Positions 43,714-52,318 of a stretch of DNA of 64,000 nucleotides are shown one piece after another; position 1 is the stretch's first letter, and each line of letters starts with the position of its first letter. The position numbers and the translations under genes were made by a program. The notes below the pieces were generated by a model, which saw only the letters and a list, made by a program, of their open reading frames with translations, was not told where the DNA came from and did not search any database. The stretch lies in contig CANQZG010000006.1 of NCBI GenBank assembly GCA_947628305.1, positions 1-64,000 on the forward strand. The letters are read 5' to 3'. This DNA comes from an uncultured Muribaculaceae bacterium. GTDB taxonomy: Bacteria > Bacteroidota > Bacteroidia > Bacteroidales > Muribaculaceae.

Positions 43714-43732
43714 GCGAGGTTTCCGACCTCGC
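43714..43732. repeat. Small GCGAGGT palindrome
   Basis: GCGAGGT, a 5-base loop, ACCTCGC. It is preceded by GGTA and followed by a GGACGCTGCC stretch. A further member of the mixed palindrome cluster. Confidence 0.5.
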
Positions 43733-43811
43733 GGACGCTGCCATCCCCGGCTGCCCGATGCGTCAACAAGCGCGTCTGAAAAAAGGTTGATAGTTACTGC
43801 TTGTAATGGTG

Positions 43812-43865
43812 GACGCGTACGTTGACGCGTCCCTACGATGCCAATATGTGAATTCTGCAACACCT
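43812..43865. repeat. CGTTG-loop hairpin with terminal-repeat-like end
   Basis: Hairpin 43812-43833 (GGACGCGT, loop ACGTTG, ACGCGTCC), CCCTACGA flank, then TTCTGCAACACC at 43854-43865. It looks like the right half of a paired element; GCTTGTAATGG just before it matches the spacer of the other copies. Confidence 0.7.
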
Positions 43866-43934
43866 TCGTCAGCGTGGAATTGCCGTTGACGAGGGTGTTG
43901 TGGGGGCATTGTTATGTTGGCAATTTCACCGGGC

Positions 43935-43948
43935 CGTGGCATGCCACG
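43935..43948. repeat. CGTGGCATGCCACG palindrome
   Basis: A 14-base perfect palindrome within a longer imperfect one (GGGCCGTGG...CCACGACC). It lies in the same intergenic cluster. Confidence 0.5.
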
Positions 43949-44052
43949 ACCGTATATGAGCGCGACGCGATTTGGATTTTTAGAAAGAAATTGTGAAAAC
44001 ATGTTGTAAAACATAAAAATTATAGCTGTACATTTTTGAGGAAGGGGCGACT

Positions 44053-44093
44053 ATAATAGTGGGAATGCAATTTAAGCATTCCGTAACTATTAT
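44053..44093 (+). promoter_or_regulatory. Composite hairpin just upstream of the beta-helix gene
   Basis: Two nested inverted repeats: outer ATAATAGT/ACTATTAT (44053-44060 and 44086-44093) and inner GGAATGC/GCATTCC (44062-44068 and 44076-44082). The ATG at 44114 follows 20 bases later. It could be an operator or a 5' leader hairpin; this is inferred from symmetry and position only. Confidence 0.45.
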
Positions 44094-44113
44094 TAACCAT
44101 AAATCAATTACTG

Positions 44114-45637
44114 ATGATTAAACAATTACTTTTAATGAGTGCCTTGGTTGTTCCGTCGGCACTGTCAGCTACCGATTTCTTTGTTACGCCCGAAGGTGCA
44201 GGGGACAAGTCCGGCTCAACCTGGGAAAATGCAATGGGGACAGCTGAATTTTTGACTAAGTTGACATGGGAGGGTGCAAATAAAACAGCCGATGCTCACA
44301 CGGCCAATGCCTTTCTATTTGCAACCGGCACTTATACGTTTAATTCTACAGGGTTTGTCTTTAATTCGGGATTGACACTCAAAGGTGGGTATGACCCCGC
44401 TACCGGTGAAGCTGCTACATCGGGTCGCACTGTATTTGACGGAAACAAGAAAGAGAGGAGTAATGGCGCGTTTTTCCTCCAACCAAATACTTTACAGAAT
44501 GCGGACGGCAAAAAGCGTACCATCAGCATTTCGAATATTGACTTTGAGAATTTTGTAGCAAATGGTGTATGGCGTGGTGGAGATACCAACTGGAATTATG
44601 GTTACGCATCGGCTCTTTACATTGTAAAGTGTGGTTACGCTGAAATAGTCGATTGTAATTTCCGTAATAATGCAAGCACCGCCACCGGTACATATAAAGA
44701 TGATAACCAAAGCGGAACTAATCAACCAAAGGAAATGGCTGGAGCGGTATCGCTCAACCGTGTGAATACTATCTTCCGTAATTGTTCATTTATTGGAAAC
44801 AGTGGAAATCAGGGTGGGGCAGTGAAATTGTTCTATAACATGGGTGGAGGTGTTGAGAAAAATCTTTACACGACCTTTGACGGCTGCTATTTTGCCGATA
44901 ACAAGACGACCGATTGCGGTGGTGCAATTTATGGCCGTCATACCCAGCAAATCAATGTCATAAACTCGACAATTGTAGGGAATGATGCAAAGATGGGTGG
45001 CGGTATCTATTCCAACGCTCCCGGGTATTACGATAATGTAGTGAACATTGTTTCATCGACAATCGGTGGCAATACCGCTACCGATGCAGGCCCGGAGGTG
45101 TACACCAACGGCACCGGTGTGTTGAACGTCACCAACTCGATTATTGTCAATGGGGCCGACGGCTTCGCCGTCGCTGACGCGTCAGCGACAACATCCTATA
45201 AGTTTCTTGGAAACAACTACATAGGCAAGGTCGCAGAGGGTTATACCTCGGCCGAAAGTGACAACATCAGCGAGAATAACACCTACGCGTCTATTTTTGG
45301 TGACAATGTCGCCAAGGACGGGACTTTGCGTCCTATAAAATTTGTCGAGGGTATGAATCCTGACGAAATCTCGACAATCGTGACGGGTGAGAACTGGCCT
45401 TATACTGTCGATGTCGCCGTAGACCAGTTGGGCAATGCCCGCTCGGCCATGACAACAGCCGGCGCATTGGCCGTCAACAAGGATTCAATCACGACAGGCG
45501 GTGTTGACTCGCTGATTAGCGATGAAGAAACCGAGGGCGACGAGTCTTGGTACACGCTTATGGGTGTCCGTCTGACTGACCGTCCCACTGTCAGTGGCCT
45601 TTATATACACAAGGGTCGCAAGGTCATGATAAGATAA
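44114..45637 (+). CDS. Exported parallel beta-helix protein (Pmp-like repeats)
   Basis: A 507-residue protein with a signal peptide (1-18, ending SALSA). Residues about 110-345 contain repeats with NxxFxxN and GGAI/GGGIY motifs (GGAVKLFYN, GGAIYGRHTQQINVINSTIVGN, GGGIYSNAPGY), as in polymorphic outer-membrane and pectate-lyase-like beta-helices. The C-terminal end, GVRLTDRPTVSGLYIHKGRK, is a common surface-sorting-like tail in Bacteroidetes. The 5' half is more A+T rich than the 3' half. It may bind or cleave glycan; no catalytic residues can be assigned. Confidence 0.75.
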   Translation: MIKQLLLMSALVVPSALSATDFFVTPEGAGDKSGSTWENAMGTAEFLTKLTWEGANKTADAHTANAFLFATGTYTFNSTGFVFNSGLTLKGGYDPATGEAATSGRTVFDGNKKERSNGAFFLQPNTLQNADGKKRTISISNIDFENFVANGVWRGGDTNWNYGYASALYIVKCGYAEIVDCNFRNNASTATGTYKDDNQSGTNQPKEMAGAVSLNRVNTIFRNCSFIGNSGNQGGAVKLFYNMGGGVEKNLYTTFDGCYFADNKTTDCGGAIYGRHTQQINVINSTIVGNDAKMGGGIYSNAPGYYDNVVNIVSSTIGGNTATDAGPEVYTNGTGVLNVTNSIIVNGADGFAVADASATTSYKFLGNNYIGKVAEGYTSAESDNISENNTYASIFGDNVAKDGTLRPIKFVEGMNPDEISTIVTGENWPYTVDVAVDQLGNARSAMTTAGALAVNKDSITTGGVDSLISDEETEGDESWYTLMGVRLTDRPTVSGLYIHKGRKVMIR

Positions 45638-45705
45638 CCATTGAAGAATAATACCTGTGAGATATAATAGTTTTTATGGTAAAAAGGATTGTCACAGGTA
45701 ACAGA

Positions 45706-45744
45706 GGCGGGGGAGGACGCCATCTGAATCTCCCCCGCCTTTTT
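45706..45744 (+). terminator. Rho-independent terminator after the beta-helix gene
   Basis: GGCGGGGGAG and CTCCCCCGCC pair around a 14-base loop and are followed by TTTTT. It lies 69 bases after the stop and separates this gene from the sigma-factor gene, whose ATG is at 45758. Confidence 0.85.
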
Positions 45745-45757
45745 AATAGATTCTACC

Positions 45758-46327
45758 ATGATGACGGGCAGTGAGGAATCGGAGAATATGTTGTATCGCA
45801 TAAGCCGGGGTGATGAACGTGCATTTGACATTTTCATGTCACAGTGGTCATCGCGTCTCTATAACTATGCGATGACTATGCTGCAGTCGCGTGAGAGTGT
45901 CGAGGAGGTGGTCAGTGATGTCTTCCTGGAAGTGTGGAAATCACGGGGCAACCTGTTGAAAATTGAATACCTTGGTCAATGGTTGCGGACTATCACTTAT
46001 TATAAAGTGGTGACAAGGTTACGTTCAGAGACGAGACGACCAAAATTTGTATCGCTTGGTGACATCGAGGAGTTCACGATTTATCCGATGGAATCAAATG
46101 ACGAAAGCATCCTTAGCCACAGGCAACAGGAGGCTGTCAATGAGGAGCTGGAGTCACTGCCGCCCAAGTGCAAACACGTCTTCTTCCTCGCCAAAATAGA
46201 GAGGATGCCCTATAGGCAGATTGCCACGATGCTCAATATATCGTTATCCACGGTCAATTACCATGTGGCGTATGCCATGGAGCGACTTAGAAATAAATTA
46301 AAGAATATTACAGAAAATGAACATTAA
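45758..46327 (+). CDS. ECF-type RNA polymerase sigma factor
   Basis: A 189-residue sigma-70 factor with region 2 (YRISRGDERAFDIFMSQWSS to EEVVSDVFLEVWKSR) and region 4 (ELESLPPKCKHVFFLAKIERM to YRQIATMLNISLSTVNYHV). It belongs with the FecI-like factors paired with FecR in Bacteroidetes. It would be held inactive by the next gene product and released when the SusC transporter senses its glycan. It overlaps the FecR gene by 11 bases. Because a terminator lies just before it, its own promoter must be within 45638-45757. Confidence 0.92.
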   Translation: MMTGSEESENMLYRISRGDERAFDIFMSQWSSRLYNYAMTMLQSRESVEEVVSDVFLEVWKSRGNLLKIEYLGQWLRTITYYKVVTRLRSETRRPKFVSLGDIEEFTIYPMESNDESILSHRQQEAVNEELESLPPKCKHVFFLAKIERMPYRQIATMLNISLSTVNYHVAYAMERLRNKLKNITENEH

Positions 46328-47267
46328 CGACGACCTACATTACGATTCTAACCGACCTGACGGAGAATGTGACGAATTGCTCGACCACTACTTTGACAGC
46401 GTGGAACAGCCGATGGTCGATACCGAGGGCATTGCGATACTGACACGTATCAAGATGTTGCGGGAACGCATACGCTCTCGACGCGCATGGGCTTGGCGGG
46501 TTTCGATAGGAGCGGTGGCTGCATGTGCGGTGGTCTTGTTGGCGTTGAATCTGTTTTTAGGGTCGACAGGTGTGTCGTCGGAAGCCGGGGAGGGAATGTT
46601 AGCCGGGAACGAAATCCCTGAATCCACCTATAACGAGGTGACAGTCCCCACGGGTCAGCGTATGACACTGATGCTGGCCGACGGTACGCAGTTGATTGCC
46701 AATTCCCGGTCTCAGGTGCGGTATCCGTCCCGGTTTGACGGTGATGTGCGCCATGTGTGGGTTAAGGGTGAAGTCTACTTTGATGTCGCTAAAGACGGGG
46801 CTCGGCCTTTCATCGTGTCGGCTGACGGGTTTGACGTGCGTGTCCTTGGCACGAAGTTCTGTGTGTCGAGTTATAGTCCGGCAGAGGCGAGTGTAACGCT
46901 TGTACAGGGAAGTGTGGCATTGACGACCGACACCGATGAACGTATACGCATGCGCCCTAATCAGAGGGTTAATATCAGTGACGGCACGATTGATGAAATA
47001 TCGATTGTTGATACTTCATTGTTCACAAGCTGGACACGAGGCGGGTTGTTGCTTGAGAATCAGACCCTGGGTAATATCGTGGATAAACTCAACACCTATT
47101 ACGGTATCAGCATCGAGGTGGACCCGAGGTTGACGGGCCGTAAATTGTACGGGTCTCTTGACTTGAAAAGCGATATAAACGGAGTGTTCACCGTGCTGTG
47201 CTCGATAATCCCGATGAAAGTGGAGGCGATGCCTGACAGCGTGACCTACCGCATCTCACCCCGATAA
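46317..47267 (+). CDS. FecR-family anti-sigma factor
   Basis: A 316-residue inner-membrane protein: cytoplasmic N-terminus (1-58), one membrane helix (about 59-79, VSIGAVAACAVVLLALNLFLG), then the periplasmic FecR domain (TVPTGQRMTLMLADGTQLIANSRSQVRYPSRF, VKGEVYFDVAKDGARPFIV, VLGTKFCVSSY) and a C-terminal STN-interacting domain (NIVDKLNTYYGISIEVD). It links the SusC sensor domain to the sigma factor. The gene overlaps the sigma gene and is 60 bases before susC. Confidence 0.92.
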   Translation: MNINDDLHYDSNRPDGECDELLDHYFDSVEQPMVDTEGIAILTRIKMLRERIRSRRAWAWRVSIGAVAACAVVLLALNLFLGSTGVSSEAGEGMLAGNEIPESTYNEVTVPTGQRMTLMLADGTQLIANSRSQVRYPSRFDGDVRHVWVKGEVYFDVAKDGARPFIVSADGFDVRVLGTKFCVSSYSPAEASVTLVQGSVALTTDTDERIRMRPNQRVNISDGTIDEISIVDTSLFTSWTRGGLLLENQTLGNIVDKLNTYYGISIEVDPRLTGRKLYGSLDLKSDINGVFTVLCSIIPMKVEAMPDSVTYRISPR

Positions 47268-47327
47268 AAGATATTTTTACCTTAGTTATATTATACCTTA
47301 ATAAAATCCAAACCAATCAAGTTAATC

Positions 47328-50300
47328 ATGAAACATAACTTCAAAAGAGTAATGTGCACAGGGTTGCTGTTGGGTGCTTCCGGCGCGATGGTTGTGCCGG
47401 CGTTTGCCGGTGCGGCCGATGTCGGCATCAGCCAGGGCGTCGGTACAACAACCGCCAGTTCCCGCAGCCACAGAGTCAGTGATGTAGTAAAATACATCGA
47501 GAAGCACAGTGACTACATGTTTGTGTATGCCGAGGGTGCTAAACGCCAACTCGATAAACGCATCGATATCGTGCTGTCAGGTAACAAATTTGACACTCTC
47601 ATCGCTGATATGTGTTCCAAGAGTGGACTTGACTACCGCATCTTCGGGCGTCAGGTGACACTGTTCCCAAAGGGGAAAGTCCCCAAGAATCTTGAATCGG
47701 CCTCATCAATTGTCAAAGGCACTGTGGTCGATGAAGCGGGAGAACCTCTTGTCGGTGCGGCCGTTGTGGTAAAGGGCGCAGGAGAGGGGACAATGACCGA
47801 CCTTGACGGTAATTTTTCATTGCCGGCTCGCAAAGGTCAGACCTTGGAAATCTCATACGTGGGGTTCGCAACGCAGAATGTCCCCGTGGGTGACGGCCCG
47901 TTGTCAGTGAAACTGTCGGAGACAACTAATAATCTTGACGAGGTCGTTGTCGTGGGTTACGGTACAGCCAAGAAGAAAGACCTCACCGGCGGTCTTTCAG
48001 TCGTAGGGGAGGAGACTCTTAAGATGTCAGGTTCGGCCAACCTGATGGACCGTCTCGTCGGTCAGGTCGCCGGGTTCTCTATTACCTCAAGCGAGGCCAA
48101 GCCGGGTTCAGACCAAGGGTTGTTGATTCGCGGTACCAACTCGCTGTCGGGTGGTAACAGTCCTCTCGTGATTCTTGACGGTATACCTTACGAAGGCTCT
48201 CTCGGTGACATCGACCCTAACCTTGTCGAGACAATCACGGTGTTGAAGGATGCATCGTCGGTGGCAATCTATGGCTCTCGAGGCTCTAACGGTGTGATTC
48301 TCATTCAGACGAAGAAAGGTTCAAAGAGTAATGCCAAAGTGGTGTATAAAGGAACATTTGCCATCGCATCAGAGATGCAGCGCATTGAGACTATGGGTCC
48401 GAACGAATATATCCGTTTCAAGCAGGACCTTGGCCGTCTCGGCAATAAAAACCTTACAGGCGTTGACCTCGACCCTCTCTACGGTCAGGTAATCAGCGCG
48501 AGCGAACGTTTCAATTACGAACGCGGTATAACCCGTGACTGGCAGGATGATGTGTTCCGCACCACGTTCCAGCATGACCATCAGCTTCAAATCTCGGGAG
48601 GCACCGACAACACCACTTACGTCGCATCGGTGTCCTATCTTGACCAACCGGGTGTTGTCGTCAACTCCAACTATGAACGTGTCAACGTTTACACCTCGAT
48701 TCAGCAGGTCCTCAATAATTGGCTCACAATCGGCTTGACAGGGCAGTTTGTCAACCGCGAGACAGGCGGTATCACCCCCAACCTCGAGCATGCCATCAAG
48801 CAATCGCCCTACGGTATCTTCCTTGCCGATGACGGCAACTATTACGATGCCCCGATGGATTATGACCTGTTGGGACATCCTCTCCGCAATATCAACGCCG
48901 ACAGCAAGAACACGAGCCGTAATGTGATTTACAACGGGTTCATCGATATCAAGCCCGTCAAAGGTCTCTTGGTGAGGTCACAGTTCGGCTACAACTACCG
49001 GGACAATTACACCGGGACTTACTATGGCCGCAACACGGTTGACGGTAAGAAAGTCGACGGTAAGGCATCGGTGAGCACATCGCGCACTGTCGACTGGACG
49101 TGGGAGAACGTTGTCAAATACGATAATACATTTGGCAAACATCATATTGACCTCACCGGTCTGTTCAGTATGCAGCAGAAAAGCAACAAGAGCACATCGG
49201 AGAGTGCCGAGAGTTTTGTCAACGATGATATGAGTTTCTATTCACTCGCCAACGGTGAGAAGAACATTTCCGTGGGTTCAGGATTCTGGAAGGAATCGAT
49301 GATGTCCTACATGGGGCGTATCAACTATATGTTTGACAACAAATATCTGTTGACTCTCACCGGCCGTCGTGACGGTGCATCGGTGTTCGGCGCAAATAAC
49401 AAGTGGGCGTTCTTCCCCTCGGCTGCGTTGGCATGGCATATTGGCAGCGAACCGTTTGTACATGATAATGTACAATGGCTCGACATGCTCAAGCTGCGTG
49501 TGTCCTACGGTGCCAACGGTAACAACGCTATCTCGCGTTATCAGACACTCGACCGCCTGTACACTGACAATGGTATCAAATATGTATGGGGCGACGGTAG
49601 CCAGGCGGTGAATACCACCTATCTTCCCTCTGACGGCGTAGGCAACCCCAACCTGAAATGGGAGACCACCTACACGGGTAACATCGGTATCGACTATTCT
49701 ATTTTGAACGGGCGTATCAACGGTAGCATCGACATGTACCTGTCGCGTACCAAGGACCTGTTGATGAAACGCACCGTGCCCATCATGAACGGTTATAAAA
49801 CTATATGGGACAATATCGGTGAGACCGAGAACAAGGGTGTCGAGGTCACGGTAAACACAATCAATATCGACAACCGTGATTTCTCATGGCGCACGAGCCT
49901 CAGTTTCTTCCTCAACCGAGACAAGATTGTCGACCTTCGCGGTGACAAGGTCGATGACGTGGCCAACCGTTGGTTCATCGGGAAACCGCTGTCGGTGTTC
50001 TATGATTATAATGTCGTAGGTATATGGCAGGAAGGTGATGAGTTCACGTTCACCGATGCGGCCGGTAATCAGGTCGCACACCAGACCGGGGCTAAACCGG
50101 GTGACGCCAAGCTGTTGGACAAGGACGGCAACGGCATCATCAACACAAGCGATATGATGGTGATAGGGAACAAACGTCCGTCATTCACGATGTCGATGTC
50201 CAACCAGTTTAATTTCAAGCAGTTCTATGCATCGTTTGTCTTATACGGTGTGTTCGGCCGCTGGATGTCTGACAATATACCAAATATCGGGTCATACGCG

Positions 50301-50630
50301 TTCGGAACCGGTAACTATATCCACGGAATCAACTACTGGACACCTGAGCATCCCGATGCCGATGTCCCATCTCCGGGATATATTCAGAAATTTACCCACG
50401 GCTATTACAAGAAACAGAACTATGTTCAGGTGAAGAACATAACCATCGGTTACCAGTTCCGTCGTGATGACATCCGCAAGATTGGTCTCGCCGGACTCGA
50501 TATCAATGCAAGCGTCGACAACCTTCACGTGTTCTCCAACATGCGCCAGTTGCTCAACTATGACAACACATGGTTTGCATCATACCCGATGCAGCGTGCA
50601 TGGCGTCTTGGACTTACTGTTACATTCTAA
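47328..50630 (+). CDS. SusC-type TonB-dependent transporter with STN signalling domain
   Basis: An 1100-residue outer-membrane transporter. Signal peptide (about 1-30), STN domain (about 48-115, VSDVVKYIEKHSDYMFVYAE to SGLDYRIFGRQVTLFPK), carboxypeptidase-like domain (about 128-205), TonB-box region NLDEVVVVGYGTAKKKDLTG and plug, then the barrel ending AWRLGLTVTF. The STN domain connects it to the FecR anti-sigma factor. It imports oligosaccharides together with the following SusD. The 3' end is 11 bases before the susD start. Confidence 0.95.
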   Translation: MKHNFKRVMCTGLLLGASGAMVVPAFAGAADVGISQGVGTTTASSRSHRVSDVVKYIEKHSDYMFVYAEGAKRQLDKRIDIVLSGNKFDTLIADMCSKSGLDYRIFGRQVTLFPKGKVPKNLESASSIVKGTVVDEAGEPLVGAAVVVKGAGEGTMTDLDGNFSLPARKGQTLEISYVGFATQNVPVGDGPLSVKLSETTNNLDEVVVVGYGTAKKKDLTGGLSVVGEETLKMSGSANLMDRLVGQVAGFSITSSEAKPGSDQGLLIRGTNSLSGGNSPLVILDGIPYEGSLGDIDPNLVETITVLKDASSVAIYGSRGSNGVILIQTKKGSKSNAKVVYKGTFAIASEMQRIETMGPNEYIRFKQDLGRLGNKNLTGVDLDPLYGQVISASERFNYERGITRDWQDDVFRTTFQHDHQLQISGGTDNTTYVASVSYLDQPGVVVNSNYERVNVYTSIQQVLNNWLTIGLTGQFVNRETGGITPNLEHAIKQSPYGIFLADDGNYYDAPMDYDLLGHPLRNINADSKNTSRNVIYNGFIDIKPVKGLLVRSQFGYNYRDNYTGTYYGRNTVDGKKVDGKASVSTSRTVDWTWENVVKYDNTFGKHHIDLTGLFSMQQKSNKSTSESAESFVNDDMSFYSLANGEKNISVGSGFWKESMMSYMGRINYMFDNKYLLTLTGRRDGASVFGANNKWAFFPSAALAWHIGSEPFVHDNVQWLDMLKLRVSYGANGNNAISRYQTLDRLYTDNGIKYVWGDGSQAVNTTYLPSDGVGNPNLKWETTYTGNIGIDYSILNGRINGSIDMYLSRTKDLLMKRTVPIMNGYKTIWDNIGETENKGVEVTVNTINIDNRDFSWRTSLSFFLNRDKIVDLRGDKVDDVANRWFIGKPLSVFYDYNVVGIWQEGDEFTFTDAAGNQVAHQTGAKPGDAKLLDKDGNGIINTSDMMVIGNKRPSFTMSMSNQFNFKQFYASFVLYGVFGRWMSDNIPNIGSYAFGTGNYIHGINYWTPEHPDADVPSPGYIQKFTHGYYKKQNYVQVKNITIGYQFRRDDIRKIGLAGLDINASVDNLHVFSNMRQLLNYDNTWFASYPMQRAWRLGLTVTF

Positions 50631-50641
50631 AAACAACTGAC

Positions 50642-52291
50642 ATGAACAAGATAATAAAACTTTCATCGATTATAGCTCTTGCGGTGGCGGCCACAGGCTG
50701 TTCCGATTTCCTTGACGAGGAACTTAAGAGCCAGCTCGCCCCCGATAACACCTACACCAGTTCGATGGGATTCGAGGTGGGATGTACCGGCCTTTACTCC
50801 ATGGCCCGTTCGGAGTATAACACATGGGGGGAAAAGGGCGCATTCATGCACAACGGCGCGTGTGCATACGCCACCCAGCAGATTGCGACCGACATTGTGT
50901 TCCAAAGCGGGGCGAAGGATGGTTCGCTGACCCCATACGCTGACCTGGAGATGACTCCGACGACGCTGTTCATTGAGTCATTTTGGAACTGGTCATACCA
51001 GATTATCGCATCGGCCAATGAAATCTTGATTTACTCCGAGAAGAACAACAACTGGAATTATCCTACCGACAAGGCCTTGTATCAGGCCGAGGCGCGTTTC
51101 TTCCGCGCATACGCCTACCGTTCGCTGCAATATCTTTACGGTGACGTGCCTTGGGTCGAGACAATCCAGCAACCGTTCCTACTAAATTTCACACGTACAC
51201 CACGCGCCGAGGTCCTCTCCCATATAGTCGATGACCTGACGTTTGCCGCCGAGCATCTTCCCACCAACCCTGACCAGGTGAAGACAGGCAAGCTCACCAA
51301 GTGGGCCGCTCTTCATCTCCTTGCAGAGATTTATCTGTGTCAGGGCGAGTATGAAAAGGCACGCAAGGCCGCCCAGGATGTAATCGACAGCGGTTATTTC
51401 GCGCTTGTCAAGGAACGTTTCGGCGCGGAGAAATCCCAGCCCGGCGACTATTTCCATGACCTCTTTGTCGAGAACAATCAGAACCGTCCCAGCGGTAACA
51501 CCGAGAGCATCTGGGTGATGCAGTTCGAGTACAAGACAACCGGCGGCGGTACGCCGTCAGATGACTGGACACGCCGTGAATGGGGTCCGCAGTACCACTC
51601 AATCAACCAGTTCTTCGTTGTCAGCTCTGAATACGGTGGCCGTGGACTCGGTCAGATTGCACCGTTCAAATGGTGGATTGGAACAAAGAACACTCAGGCA
51701 ACCGAGCCTGACGGGCGCAACGGTATATTTGATGATACCGATATCCGTAATTCGGAATACAATTTCAAGCGCGAATGGCTTTCCAATGTCGAGGCACATA
51801 AAGGGACCCGTGTACAGATTACCGATAAATACTGGCAGGATGGATGGCTGTTCCCCGCCCCGACCAAGTTCTTCTTCGCCCATGATGATGACCTCACCCA
51901 CACAGGTAGTTACCGTGACAGGATGAAGTTCCGTCTCGCCGAGACTTATCTGCTCCTCGCCGAGGCTTACCTCGGCCTTAACGATGCCGAGAACGCCGCC
52001 AAGGCGGTGAACGTTGTCCGCAGCCGTGCCAAGGCTTCGTCTGTTTCAGCCGCCGACATGGACATGGACTTCCTGCTTGACGAACGCATCCGCGAACTCG
52101 TTGGTGAGGAGAGCCGCCGTTTCACGCTTGTCCGTACAGGCACATACGTTGACCGTGTAAAGAAATACAACGAGGTCCTTTCGGCAAAGGTACAGCCTTA
52201 TCACGCATTGTGGCCTATACCCAAGACTATCCGTGACGCCAACCGTGACGCTGATTTCCCGCAGAATCCGGGTTATGAGGGCGCGAAGTAG
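50642..52291 (+). CDS. SusD-like glycan-binding lipoprotein
   Basis: About 549 residues from ATG 50642 with a lipoprotein signal (Cys20 in ALAVAATGCSDFLD). Typical SusD elements: SDFLDEELKSQLAPDN near the start, TPR-like helices (RFFRAYAYRSLQYLYGDVPWVE; KWAALHLLAEIYLCQGEYEKA) and the C-terminal EESRRFTLVRTGTYVDRV. It forms the lid of the SusC transporter on the cell surface. The frame extended to 50570 overlaps susC and is rejected. Confidence 0.94.
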   Translation: MNKIIKLSSIIALAVAATGCSDFLDEELKSQLAPDNTYTSSMGFEVGCTGLYSMARSEYNTWGEKGAFMHNGACAYATQQIATDIVFQSGAKDGSLTPYADLEMTPTTLFIESFWNWSYQIIASANEILIYSEKNNNWNYPTDKALYQAEARFFRAYAYRSLQYLYGDVPWVETIQQPFLLNFTRTPRAEVLSHIVDDLTFAAEHLPTNPDQVKTGKLTKWAALHLLAEIYLCQGEYEKARKAAQDVIDSGYFALVKERFGAEKSQPGDYFHDLFVENNQNRPSGNTESIWVMQFEYKTTGGGTPSDDWTRREWGPQYHSINQFFVVSSEYGGRGLGQIAPFKWWIGTKNTQATEPDGRNGIFDDTDIRNSEYNFKREWLSNVEAHKGTRVQITDKYWQDGWLFPAPTKFFFAHDDDLTHTGSYRDRMKFRLAETYLLLAEAYLGLNDAENAAKAVNVVRSRAKASSVSAADMDMDFLLDERIRELVGEESRRFTLVRTGTYVDRVKKYNEVLSAKVQPYHALWPIPKTIRDANRDADFPQNPGYEGAK

Positions 52292-52318
52292 TAACCATCA
52301 AATATCAACTGATAAAAT

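Larger units (their letters stand above)
43321..44113. other. 793-bp non-coding region packed with palindromes
   Basis: No credible gene is present. It holds at least six separate palindromes: 43337-43356 (GGACGC...GCGTCC with loop TTTTCAAA, preceded by GTAG), the paired element 43390-43538, 43562-43581, 43714-43732, 43812-43833 and 43935-43948. There is also an inverted pair CCCCATAT/ATATGGGG (43662-43669 and 43694-43701). Several are bordered by GTAGGG or CCCTAC. A further hairpin precedes the next gene. Confidence 0.75.
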
